The notes below the pieces were generated by a model. The model made no database searches, was not told where the DNA came from, and was given only the letters and a program-made list of their open reading frames with translations. A DNA stretch of 20,119 bases, from the NCBI GenBank assembly GCA_964519015.1, contig CAZFHZ010000056.1, forward strand, positions 1-20,119. The letters run 5' to 3'. The position numbers and the translations under genes were made by a program. Positions 11,547 to 18,295 of the stretch are shown piece by piece; positions within the stretch are counted from its first letter, which is position 1, and each line of letters begins with the position of its first letter. Source of the DNA: CAZFHZ01 sp964519015 (GTDB lineage Bacteria; Blakebacterota; Blakebacteria; Blakebacterales; CAYUVJ01).

Positions 11547-12667
11547 GCGATCTGCGCATCCGCCGGGTGGAGAGCGGCGCCGACCTGCGCACCTTCATCC
11601 GGTTCCCCTGGCGCATCTACCGGGGGCGCTACCCCGACCCGAACTGGGTCCCCCCCCTGTTGGTCAGTGAACGCGCCCTGCTCGACCGCGACCGCTGCCC
11701 CTTCTTTGAGCACGGGGATGCGGTCTACCTGCTGGCCGAACGGGAGGGCCGGCCGGTCGGCCGGATCGCCGGTATCGTCAACGACGCGCACGTCTCCTTC
11801 CACCAGGAGGAGGTCGGCTTCTTCGGGTTCTTCGAGTGCTTCGAGGACCCCGAGGCCGCCACCGGGCTGGTCTCGGAAGCAGGCGCCTGGGTGGCCGAGC
11901 GCGGGCTCAAGACGATGCGCGGCCCGATGAATTTCTCCACCAACGAGACGTGCGGGCTGCTCATCGAGGGGTTCGACTCCCCGCCGACCATCATGATGAC
12001 TCACAATCCCCTCTTCTACACTCGGCTGCTGACCGGCGCCGGCCTGGCACCAGTCAAGACCCTGCTCAGCTACGAGGTAACGGCCGGTCCGGTGACCGAC
12101 CGGATCCTGGCGGTGGCCGAGAAGACCCGTCAGCAAGCCGGCGTCACTTTCCGTTCGATCGACATGAAGCGTTTCCGCGCGGAGGTCGACCTGCTCAAGT
12201 CCGTCTATAACGAGGCGTGGGAGCGTAACTGGGGCTTCGTCCCCATGACCGACGCCGAGTTCGAGCACATGGCGGCCGACATGAAGCCGATCCTCGACCC
12301 CGACCTGGTGCTCCTGGCCTTCGTGAACGGCCAGATGGCCGGCTTCAGCCTGACCTTCCCGGACGCCAACCAGGTGCTGATCCGCCTGAACGGTCGCCTG
12401 CTCCCATTCGGCTGGCTGAGACTGTTGCGGGGACTCAAGAAAGTCGACCGGGTCCGGGTCGTCGCCCTCGGGGTACGGAAGGATTTCCGCCGTCTGGGAC
12501 TGGGTTCGCTCTTCTACGCCGAGTCGATGCGGGTGGCCATCGAGAAGGGCCTCCGGGCCGGGGAGGCCTCCTGGATCCTGGAGGACAACCTGGACATGCG
12601 CCGACCGGTCGAACTTCTGGGAGGGAAGATCAACAAGAAGTACGCGATCTACGAACTGCCGCTCTGA
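11543..12667 (+). CDS. GNAT-fold acyltransferase, candidate bacterial ceramide synthase (bCerS-like)
   Basis: A 374-residue protein whose GTG start overlaps the Spt-like stop codon (GTGA, 11543-11546), so the two are translationally coupled. The N-terminal part has FPWRIYRGRYPDPNWVPPL (21-39) and MRGPMNFSTNETCGLLIEG (125-143). The C-terminal half is a GNAT fold with an acyl-CoA-loop-like sequence VRKDFRRLGLGSLF (311-324) and the end motif WILEDNLDMRRPVELLGG (344-361). It belongs to a family of long GNAT-like proteins often annotated only as N-acetyltransferase. In Caulobacter a GNAT-like protein serves as ceramide synthase (bCerS), adding the N-acyl chain to the sphingoid base. The coupling to an Spt-like gene makes that the best role here. 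The specific substrate is inferred from context, not from a diagnostic residue. Confidence 0.72.
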   Translation: MSDLRIRRVESGADLRTFIRFPWRIYRGRYPDPNWVPPLLVSERALLDRDRCPFFEHGDAVYLLAEREGRPVGRIAGIVNDAHVSFHQEEVGFFGFFECFEDPEAATGLVSEAGAWVAERGLKTMRGPMNFSTNETCGLLIEGFDSPPTIMMTHNPLFYTRLLTGAGLAPVKTLLSYEVTAGPVTDRILAVAEKTRQQAGVTFRSIDMKRFRAEVDLLKSVYNEAWERNWGFVPMTDAEFEHMAADMKPILDPDLVLLAFVNGQMAGFSLTFPDANQVLIRLNGRLLPFGWLRLLRGLKKVDRVRVVALGVRKDFRRLGLGSLFYAESMRVAIEKGLRAGEASWILEDNLDMRRPVELLGGKINKKYAIYELPL

Positions 12668-12691
12668 GCCACCGCTGCCGCGGCCGGCTCA
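12665..12691. terminator. Bidirectional hairpin spanning two convergent stop codons
   Basis: TGAGCC (12665-12670) pairs with GGCTCA (12686-12691), and within it CCGC (12672-12675) pairs with GCGG (12680-12683) around a TGCC loop. The stem contains the stop codons of both the acyltransferase and rmuC. There is no T tract; it may be a shared 3'-end structure rather than a classical terminator. Confidence 0.45.
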
Positions 12692-13771
12692 CTCCTCGTC
12701 CGAGGACTCCAGGGCGGGCGTCTCGGAACTCTCCTCCAACAGACCGCTCAGCTTGGTCTCAAGACCGTTCAGCTTCTTTCCGCCCCGCTCGTAGGCACCC
12801 CGGGCGTTGTCCAGGTGAGTGCCCAGAGTACTGTACTCCTTCTCGAACTTCTCGACCTCCCCCCGGAGCCGGTGCAGGTGGGCCAGGATCTCGGCCCCCT
12901 TGTGCTCCAGTTGCATCCCTTTGAGCCCGTAGAGGATGACCTGCAGGTAGGCATAGAAGGTGTTGGGGCTGACCGGCACAACACGCTGGGTGATCGCGTA
13001 GTCCAACATCTCCGGGAGGCCGCTCCCGGCCGCCGCCTCCTCCCGGATGATGGTCTCGTAGTAGACGTTCTCGGCCGGGATGTACATCAGGGCGAAGTCG
13101 AAGGTCCCCTGGTCGGGCAGGATGTACTTCGCGGCGATCTCATCCACCCGCTTGCGCACGTTGGCCAGGAATTGGCGGCGCACCTTCGGCCGCTCCGATT
13201 CCTCGGCCTCGAGCACCCGCCGGAAGTCCTCGACCGGGAACTTAGAGTCGATCGGGACCAGCCGTTCCCCGATCCGGACGACCGCATCCACCGTCACCCC
13301 GCCGGTGAAGGTGTACTGCACGTCGAAGAAGGAACGGGGGAAGATCTGGGCCAGCAGGTTCTCCAGCAGGACCTCCCCCATCCCGCCGCGCAGCTTGGGG
13401 GATTGCAGGATATCCTGCAGCCGGCTGATGTCCTTGCCGATGTCGATGAAGCGGCCGGTGGCCTCCGAAAGGGAGCCGAGTTCCTTCTTGAGGTCGGCCA
13501 CCGTGCGCCCCGAATCCCCCAGCTGGCGGGTGAGCAGTTCCTGCTGGCTCTCCAGCCGTTTCTGCATGGTCTCAGTGAGGCCGCGCAGGCTCTCCCCCAG
13601 CCGGTCGCTCTGCTGCTGCGTCTGGGTCAATGCGTCGATGCGGGCCCGGTCGAGTTCGGCGGCCACCTTGTCTCGCAGCGTCCGCACTTCCCCGCCCTGG
13701 CGCAGCACCGTCACCAGGGCCAGGACGAGCAGCACCACCACGACCACCAGCAGGATCAGGGTGAAGTCCAT
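12689..13771 (-). CDS. rmuC: DNA recombination protein RmuC
   Basis: A 360-residue protein with the usual RmuC layout. It has an N-terminal membrane anchor (residues 2-23, very rich in Val and Leu), a long coiled coil (about 25-120) and the RmuC core (about 118-330). Family hallmarks are LQSPKLRGGMGEVLLENLLA (125-144) and VDAVVRIGERLVPIDSKFP, resembling a restriction-endonuclease-like fold. The tail is acidic. RmuC is thought to limit inversions and rearrangements at repeats, probably as a membrane-tethered nuclease, though its reaction is not well defined. ATG 13771 has only a weak GAGTGAG ahead of it. The gene is alone on its strand; a hairpin and an inverted-repeat element lie just upstream, separating it from the toxin-antitoxin pair. 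The call is firm from the core motifs. Confidence 0.93.
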   Translation of the reverse strand: MDFTLILLVVVVVLLVLALVTVLRQGGEVRTLRDKVAAELDRARIDALTQTQQQSDRLGESLRGLTETMQKRLESQQELLTRQLGDSGRTVADLKKELGSLSEATGRFIDIGKDISRLQDILQSPKLRGGMGEVLLENLLAQIFPRSFFDVQYTFTGGVTVDAVVRIGERLVPIDSKFPVEDFRRVLEAEESERPKVRRQFLANVRKRVDEIAAKYILPDQGTFDFALMYIPAENVYYETIIREEAAAGSGLPEMLDYAITQRVVPVSPNTFYAYLQVILYGLKGMQLEHKGAEILAHLHRLRGEVEKFEKEYSTLGTHLDNARGAYERGGKKLNGLETKLSGLLEESSETPALESSDEE

Positions 13772-13798
13772 AGGCTCACTCTACTCTCAGAAGAGAAA

Positions 13799-13824
13799 GG
13801 GGACGAACATCTTCGTTCGTCTCC
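13799..13824 (-). terminator. Stem-loop upstream of rmuC, possible terminator of the toxin-antitoxin transcript
   Basis: GGGGACGAAC (13799-13808) and GTTCGTCTCC (13815-13824) pair over 10 positions with one G-U and a 6-nt loop. Read on the minus strand, the stem is followed by a pyrimidine-rich run (TTTCTCTTCT after CCCC), which suits a terminator for transcripts arriving from the antitoxin gene. It ends 28 bp before the rmuC start. Confidence 0.4.
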
Positions 13825-13830
13825 TATACT

Positions 13831-13908
13831 CCTCCATTATCAAACCGCCCACCGTGTGAGCCACAATACACCACCAAGCAGATAGGTAGAGCCTACCAGT
13901 AATGGAGG
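13831..13908. repeat. 78-bp element bounded by 9-bp perfect inverted repeats
   Basis: CCTCCATTA (13831-13839) and TAATGGAGG (13900-13908) are exact inverted copies around 60 bp. A small inner hairpin GGTAG/CTACC sits at 13885-13897. The segment is AT-richer than neighbouring genes and shows no gene. No flanking direct repeat is seen, so it is only a candidate miniature element or a large cruciform. The rest of 13772-14057 holds the hairpins listed separately. Confidence 0.4.
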
Positions 13909-14000
13909 CGCAAATATCGCTATCCTCTGTTTGCTGTTCACTGGCCATTTCCTTCAGGATTCTGCTGCGATTGCTCAGTATCTGGCGGCTAACGGCTCTG

Positions 14001-14036
14001 CCGATGAGCCGGGAGCAAAGCGACTCGGCTCCATCG
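14001..14036 (-). repeat. Bulged hairpin just downstream of the antitoxin gene
   Basis: CCGATGAGCCG (14001-14011) pairs with CGGCTCCATCGG (14025-14036) over 11 bp with one extrahelical base. It lies 22 bp beyond the antitoxin stop. On the minus strand, GTTAGCC follows 6 nt after the stem. The position, bulge and GTT are reminiscent of an integron attC site, but the opposite 5' core box is poorly matched. Confidence 0.4.
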
Positions 14037-14057
14037 GCGGTTTCTACAGCGATTGAT

Positions 14058-14348
14058 CTACGCTCGCAGTGCCTCTGCAACTGCTTTGGGATTCTCAGCT
14101 GCCACCCGCAGTAATGCGCGGGCAGGCCCCTCGGGTACTCGGCGACCTTGTTCCCAATTACGCAGCGTTGCCACGCTGACCCCGATCATCATGGCGAACT
14201 CCGGCTGCGACATCTCAAGGCTTTTCCTGATGCCCTTGATGTCTGCCGGCTTGAACGTAGTCACTCGGCTTGGGGACATCTCCTTACGCCGAATCTTGCC
14301 TGCTTGCCGAACACTCCTGACCAGAGTGTCGAAGTCCTTCTTCTTCAC
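14058..14348 (-). CDS. HigA-like XRE-family antitoxin
   Basis: A 96-residue protein with a helix-turn-helix of the XRE/Cro type at about residues 36-75: IKGIRKSLEMSQPEFAMMIG followed by VSVATLRNWEQGRRVPEG. The N-terminal 30 residues are basic and would contact the toxin or DNA. It follows the toxin gene on the minus strand. Its GTG start overlaps the toxin stop (GTGA, 14345-14348), which couples their translation. Toxin-first order is typical of the higBA type. The protein should bind and neutralise the toxin and repress the shared promoter. Base composition is lower in GC than rmuC and the flanking chromosome, in line with mobile accessory origin. Other XRE antitoxin families paired with RelE-type toxins are possible; the HigA name is by order and similarity only. 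Confidence 0.88.
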   Translation of the reverse strand: MKKKDFDTLVRSVRQAGKIRRKEMSPSRVTTFKPADIKGIRKSLEMSQPEFAMMIGVSVATLRNWEQGRRVPEGPARALLRVAAENPKAVAEALRA

Positions 14349-14662
14349 TTGAATTCCTCCCGGACGATCTGAGCCAATACTCGGAGTTGCTTAGCCGTCA
14401 GGTCTTCCTGAGTTGACTTCTGATATGCGAAAAGCATGTAGAAGACCTGCTCATCGGGCTGCCAGTAGTAGATGACTCGTACACCTCCACGCTTACCGAT
14501 TCCCTTGCGAGTCCAACGCACTTTGCGAAGTCCGCCACTGCCCTTGATGACAAACCCCTGTTCAGGACGAAGCAAGAGGGCGATCTGGAGCGCCCTGTAT
14601 TCCTCGTCGGGCAGGAGTTCCTTCACCAGCTTCGTGAAGACCGGGGTTTCGACAAAGCGCAT
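14345..14662 (-). CDS. RelE/HigB-family mRNA interferase toxin
   Basis: A 105-residue protein beginning MRFVETPVFTKLVKELLPDE and containing GSGGLRKVRW (41-50) and KRGGVRVIYYW (57-67), the hallmark of the RelE/ParE-superfamily subgroup related to HigB-2. These proteins cleave mRNA on the ribosome and are silenced by a cognate XRE antitoxin. ATG 14662 is preferred; TTG 14668 would add two residues. No ribosome-binding site is visible, but a good promoter ends only 5 bp before this ATG, so the message may be leaderless. Gene order is toxin then antitoxin with 4-bp overlap. It is intact, with no frameshift. Confidence 0.88.
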   Translation of the reverse strand: MRFVETPVFTKLVKELLPDEEYRALQIALLLRPEQGFVIKGSGGLRKVRWTRKGIGKRGGVRVIYYWQPDEQVFYMLFAYQKSTQEDLTAKQLRVLAQIVREEFK

Positions 14663-14667
14663 GAGCA

Positions 14668-14696
14668 AGTGTACGCCAATGGCGCATGGGTGGCAA
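14668..14696 (-). promoter_or_regulatory. Promoter of the toxin-antitoxin operon, possibly giving a leaderless mRNA
   Basis: On the minus strand TTGCCA (14696-14691, 5 of 6) and TACACT (14673-14668, 4 of 6) are 17 bp apart. The toxin ATG begins 6 nt after the -10 box, at about the expected transcription start. No palindromic operator is obvious within it. Confidence 0.42.
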
Positions 14697-14867
14697 GGTC
14701 AGAGTTCCTAGTGTCCCGAGTCAGAATTTCGCATCATTTCGTTGCGCCGACAGGGTAGCAGATGCCAGGCGCGGCGACGAATGAGATGCGGTAGCATCGG
14801 GGAGGAGCCGCAACACCGCAGTTACTATCGAACTCAAAGAAACTCAATCACTTGTCCTTGCTGATGA

Positions 14868-14898
14868 GGGGGGCGGGGGGCAAGGGGGCGGGGGGAGG
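14868..14898 (+). other. G-quadruplex-type tract (four G-runs of five or six)
   Basis: G-runs at 14868-14873, 14875-14880, 14884-14888 and 14890-14895 are joined by 1- and 3-nt loops. The unit GGGGGCGGGGGG occurs twice, separated by CAA. It lies 7 bp beyond the stop of the large secreted protein, whose transcript would carry the C-rich complement. The rest of 14663-14867 holds a small GATGC/GCATC hairpin (14785-14798) and no gene that I can see. Confidence 0.7.
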
Positions 14899-14904
14899 CA
14901 CTCC

Positions 14905-17900
14905 TCACCGCAGCAGCAGGAGCTTGCGGCTGAAACGCTCCCCGGCCACCTCGAGCAGGACCAGGTAGATCCCCGAGGCGACCGGCCGGCCGGCGTCGGT
15001 GCGTCCATCCCACTCCACCGCGTAGGAGCCGCCGGACCGCTCCCCTTCGATCAGGCTGCGCACCAGCCGTCCCCGCACATCACGTACTTCCAGGCGGAGC
15101 GGCCACGGCCCCCCGGGGGGGAGGGTGAAGCGGAGGGTGGTGCGGGGATTGAAGGGATTGGGCGCCGGCGGGTCGAGTCGGGGATGTCCGGCAGCCGCCG
15201 CCGTGGTCAGGGCGGCCGGGCCGATCCAGGCTTCCAGGCCGTCCCTCCGGCATAACCGGACCGCCACCGCCTCCGGACCCGTCTCTCCCCGTGGTCCGGG
15301 GAGCAGAGCCACTGCGCAGGAGAGCCCGGCCGGATCCCCGGGACACCACGTGAGCTCTTCCCCCTGCGGCCGCCAGATGCGCCCGTCCCCCGATGGACCT
15401 CCTTCCGCCTCGCTCTCCCCGCTCCAGGCCAGGAAGGGGAGGAAGCGGAGTTGCTCGTCGCCGGCCAGCACCTGCCAGTGCAGGGTGATCCCCACCGGAC
15501 CCGCCGGGTCCACCGCCAGCCCGCTCAGCCGGAGCGCGGTCCCGACCGGTTCCAGGTGGAGGGGACCGGAAACCGGTAGGGGCTGCAGTTCCTGGAGACT
15601 CCAGTCGCCGTCGGTACCGAGCGCGGTCAGCCGCCAGGGCCCGTCGGCCGGGAGCAGCCCCGAGATCTCGGCCGTGAACCGCTCCCCCTCGACCCGCCGG
15701 GCCTCCACCCGCCCGCTGCCGGAGGAGAGCAGCAGCAACTCGCCGGGGAGGGTGGCCGGACCCCAGGCCCAGACGGGGGGCCGGGGGGGCGCGGCCGGTG
15801 CCACCCGGGCCTGCCGGACCCAGCGCCTCATCCCCTCGGCCGCCGGCACTTCGAGCACGACCTGGAAGGTGCCGGGCGGCAGACCGGTCGCCTCGCGCGC
15901 CTCCCACTTTCCAGGGAGGGTACCGACCGTCCGCCAGAGCGCGATCCCCGCTCGTTCCAGCCGCACTTCGGCCCCGGCCGGGGCGCACCAGCGCAGGCCC
16001 ATCACCCCCGGCCGGTCGTCCACCACCACCAGGGCGCCGCCGTCGACGATGCTCTCCCTCATCCGGGGCGCGGAGGCCGCGCGCGGCCGCGGCGTCCAGG
16101 CGGTAATCCCTTCGGCTTCCAGGGCCACCGCCTCCCCCCAGCCGACCGTGAACTCATCCCCCAGCAGGATCCCGTCAGGGAGACGGAACCGCCCTTCCCA
16201 GCGCTGCATCTGGGGATCCCAGCGGCTGACCGCCCGCACCCCCGCATCGGCCAGCACCTCGGTGGCCGTACGCACCCGGGAGGAGTCGCTCACCCCGGCC
16301 AGGGCCAGCCCGGGGCCCACCTCGAGCCCGGGGGGACCGTAGCGCCGGGGACCGGACTGGACCACCTCCCCCCCCTGGTGGCTGACCAGGGCATACCCCC
16401 GGCCCGGCACGACCTCGAAGTCCTCCCCTACCCGGGTGCCGTCGCCGAGCCGGGCCAGCGAGACCCAGGCGGCCGAGCCCCCGTCCCAGCGGGCGAGTTC
16501 GGCGGGGGCGGCCAGCCGATCGAGCCAGTCGCCGGCCGAACCCAGTCCCTCGTCGGCCAGGACCGGGGTGAAGAGGATGATTCCGGCGGGGAAGAGCAGG
16601 CCGCGGCTGACCGGGTGGGCCACCCGGATCATGGCCTCAGCGGTCACCGCCTGGGGCGGGTTGAGCCCATCCTCGATCACCGCACCGACTCCCCAGAGGG
16701 ATCCTTCCGGCAGGCCGGCCGTGTGGACCCGGACCTCGCCTGCGGTGGCCGGGCCGAGCAGGGCCGGTTCGGTCTCGACCTCGCGAGGCTCCCCGGACGT
16801 ATCGAGCAGGTGGACCCGAGCCCAGGCCCCCCCCGGGTCGGTCAGCGCATAGGCCAGGACCACCGTCGTGTCCGCTCCCAAGGTTACGGGACCGTCCCGC
16901 CATTCGAAGAACGGGGGGGGATCGACGTCCAGCAGCGGGAGCGTGATCTCCTGCGGGGAGACACCGGAGACGGTGACGGAGACCGCGCTCACCCCGACCG
17001 GCCCCGCGTCCGCTTCCACCTCCAGGCTGTCCCCGACACTCCACGGCCAGGCGCTCCCGTCGCCGGCCCGCAGGTTGCCCAGGTTGAGACTCCAGCGCCC
17101 CTCTTCGTCGGTGCGCGCCAGCAGCCAGCCCGAATCCGCCCCGGCCGGTCCGGCCCGCAGGAAGACGTGGGCCCCGGCCACCGGTCCCGAGGGTCCGGCC
17201 AGTCTCCCGTAGACCGCCGCCGGCACCGAGGTCACCACCGGCCCGGTCTGGAGTCCGGACAGGGTATCGGCCGGGGCGAGGGTGCCGGCGCTGACCACCC
17301 GCCAGCCCAAGGAAGTCCCGGGGGCCAGCCCGTAGAGGGAGGCGTGATGGAGCACTCCAATGGGGGCCTCGTCCACCCGGTGACTCCAGTGGTCGGATAG
17401 GTAGACCTCGAGCCGGCCGTCGGCCTCCGTCCCGGTGCGCCAGGCCAGCCCGAACCCGGCACTGGTCCGATTGACTACCCGGAGCCGGTAGAGGCTCGGG
17501 CGGTCGGAGAAGGGGCCGCCCCCTTCCGCCCCGGGCGCGGCCGGGCTGAAGCGGGTACCGTAGCGGGTGGCGTGGCGCACGAAATCGCCCCACCCTTCCG
17601 GGTCGCGGACCATCGAGCCGTCCACGTCCCAGTCCTGCCAGCTAAGGTCCTGCAGGGTGTCGGGTCCGGCCGGGTCGATCAGCAGCAGGCGTCCGGCCGA
17701 GTTGGGCAGACCGTTGCCGAGACGCCCCCCCGCGGTGAGCGCCGGACCGGGCAGCGGGGCCGGTTCCCCACCACCGAAGACGACCAGGTAGGCGCCCGGC
17801 CCGAGCCGCGTCCCGGCCGGGAAGACGAAGGCCGAGGCACCGGCCGGCTGGAGCTGGAACCCGGAGAGGTCGACGGTGACCGGACCCCGGTTGAGCAGCT

Positions 17901-18099
17901 CCACGAACTCGTCCTGGTAGGTGTCGCGGACGCCGTCCCCGTTGGCGTCCCCGGCCAGGTCGGGGGCGGGATCGGTCTGGACCTCGTTGATGACGATGGC
18001 CGATTGGGGTGGCGGGGGCACGGCCGCGGCCGGGGTGGGCACCGCGAGCAGGCCGAGCAGGACGGCCGCCGCCGCAGGCTTGAGGCGGTTGGGATGCAT
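14905..18099 (-). CDS. Large secreted lamin-tail-domain protein with FlgD-Ig-like C-terminus
   Basis: A 1064-residue extracellular or surface protein. Residues 1-26 form a signal peptide (AAAAVLLGLLAVPTPAAA). Residues about 33-187 are a lamin-tail domain: IVINEVQTDPAPD, then DANGDGVRDTYQDEFVELLN with a calcium-loop-like DxNxDG, then VDLSGFQL. Residues about 200-290 resemble a fibronectin-III/phosphatase-like beta-sandwich, and 295-385 a carboxypeptidase-regulatory-like domain. A long beta-rich middle is unassigned. Residues 972-1064 have PNPFNPRTTLRFTLPPGG and VRDVRGRLVRSL, then DGRTDAGRPVASGIY, the FlgD-Ig-like/type-IX-like C-terminal module common in FCB-group secreted proteins. The function is unknown; adhesion or surface display is plausible. 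ATG 18099 follows GGGAGAG with 7-nt spacing. A good promoter lies about 110 bp upstream. Confidence 0.82.
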   Translation of the reverse strand: MHPNRLKPAAAAVLLGLLAVPTPAAAVPPPPQSAIVINEVQTDPAPDLAGDANGDGVRDTYQDEFVELLNRGPVTVDLSGFQLQPAGASAFVFPAGTRLGPGAYLVVFGGGEPAPLPGPALTAGGRLGNGLPNSAGRLLLIDPAGPDTLQDLSWQDWDVDGSMVRDPEGWGDFVRHATRYGTRFSPAAPGAEGGGPFSDRPSLYRLRVVNRTSAGFGLAWRTGTEADGRLEVYLSDHWSHRVDEAPIGVLHHASLYGLAPGTSLGWRVVSAGTLAPADTLSGLQTGPVVTSVPAAVYGRLAGPSGPVAGAHVFLRAGPAGADSGWLLARTDEEGRWSLNLGNLRAGDGSAWPWSVGDSLEVEADAGPVGVSAVSVTVSGVSPQEITLPLLDVDPPPFFEWRDGPVTLGADTTVVLAYALTDPGGAWARVHLLDTSGEPREVETEPALLGPATAGEVRVHTAGLPEGSLWGVGAVIEDGLNPPQAVTAEAMIRVAHPVSRGLLFPAGIILFTPVLADEGLGSAGDWLDRLAAPAELARWDGGSAAWVSLARLGDGTRVGEDFEVVPGRGYALVSHQGGEVVQSGPRRYGPPGLEVGPGLALAGVSDSSRVRTATEVLADAGVRAVSRWDPQMQRWEGRFRLPDGILLGDEFTVGWGEAVALEAEGITAWTPRPRAASAPRMRESIVDGGALVVVDDRPGVMGLRWCAPAGAEVRLERAGIALWRTVGTLPGKWEAREATGLPPGTFQVVLEVPAAEGMRRWVRQARVAPAAPPRPPVWAWGPATLPGELLLLSSGSGRVEARRVEGERFTAEISGLLPADGPWRLTALGTDGDWSLQELQPLPVSGPLHLEPVGTALRLSGLAVDPAGPVGITLHWQVLAGDEQLRFLPFLAWSGESEAEGGPSGDGRIWRPQGEELTWCPGDPAGLSCAVALLPGPRGETGPEAVAVRLCRRDGLEAWIGPAALTTAAAAGHPRLDPPAPNPFNPRTTLRFTLPPGGPWPLRLEVRDVRGRLVRSLIEGERSGGSYAVEWDGRTDAGRPVASGIYLVLLEVAGERFSRKLLLLR

Positions 18100-18206
18100 G
18101 TTCTTCTCTCCCGATCACTGCGGAGCCGGGGGTAGGGCTGTAGCGGGGGACTCCGGGCGGGGCGGGCAGGCCGTCCTTGCGGCGGGACGACCCGCTGTGG
18201 GAGAGT

Positions 18207-18235
18207 ATTCTATTCCTCCTCCTTCCGGGGGACAA
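18207..18235 (-). promoter_or_regulatory. Sigma-70-like promoter for the lamin-tail-domain gene
   Basis: On the minus strand TTGTCC (18235-18230, 4 of 6) and TAGAAT (18212-18207, 5 of 6) are 17 bp apart in a locally AT-richer spot. The predicted start near 18200 gives a leader of about 100 nt. Confidence 0.5.
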
Positions 18236-18252
18236 GCGCAGGGTGATGCGGC

Positions 18253-18281
18253 TTGACGCTCTCCCGGGGGTCCGGCTTATT
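18253..18281 (+). promoter_or_regulatory. Candidate promoter for the second ECF sigma gene
   Basis: TTGACG (18253-18258, 5 of 6) is followed after 17 bp by CTTATT (18276-18281), a poor -10. The predicted start is only about 8 bp before ATG 18296, and no ribosome-binding site is seen. A start further upstream is equally possible. Confidence 0.3.
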
Positions 18282-18295
18282 GCGGCGCACTGGAT

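Noticed and set aside
13787..14080. A 97-codon minus-strand frame between rmuC and the antitoxin
   Set aside because: It runs through inverted repeats and overlaps the antitoxin end. No ribosome-binding site or protein-like conservation pattern is visible, so it is treated as non-coding repeat DNA.
15125..16342. A 405-codon plus-strand frame inside the lamin-tail-domain gene
   Set aside because: Ser/Arg/Pro-rich composition typical of a GC-rich shadow frame; the minus-strand gene has a continuous 1064-codon frame with domains at both ends.
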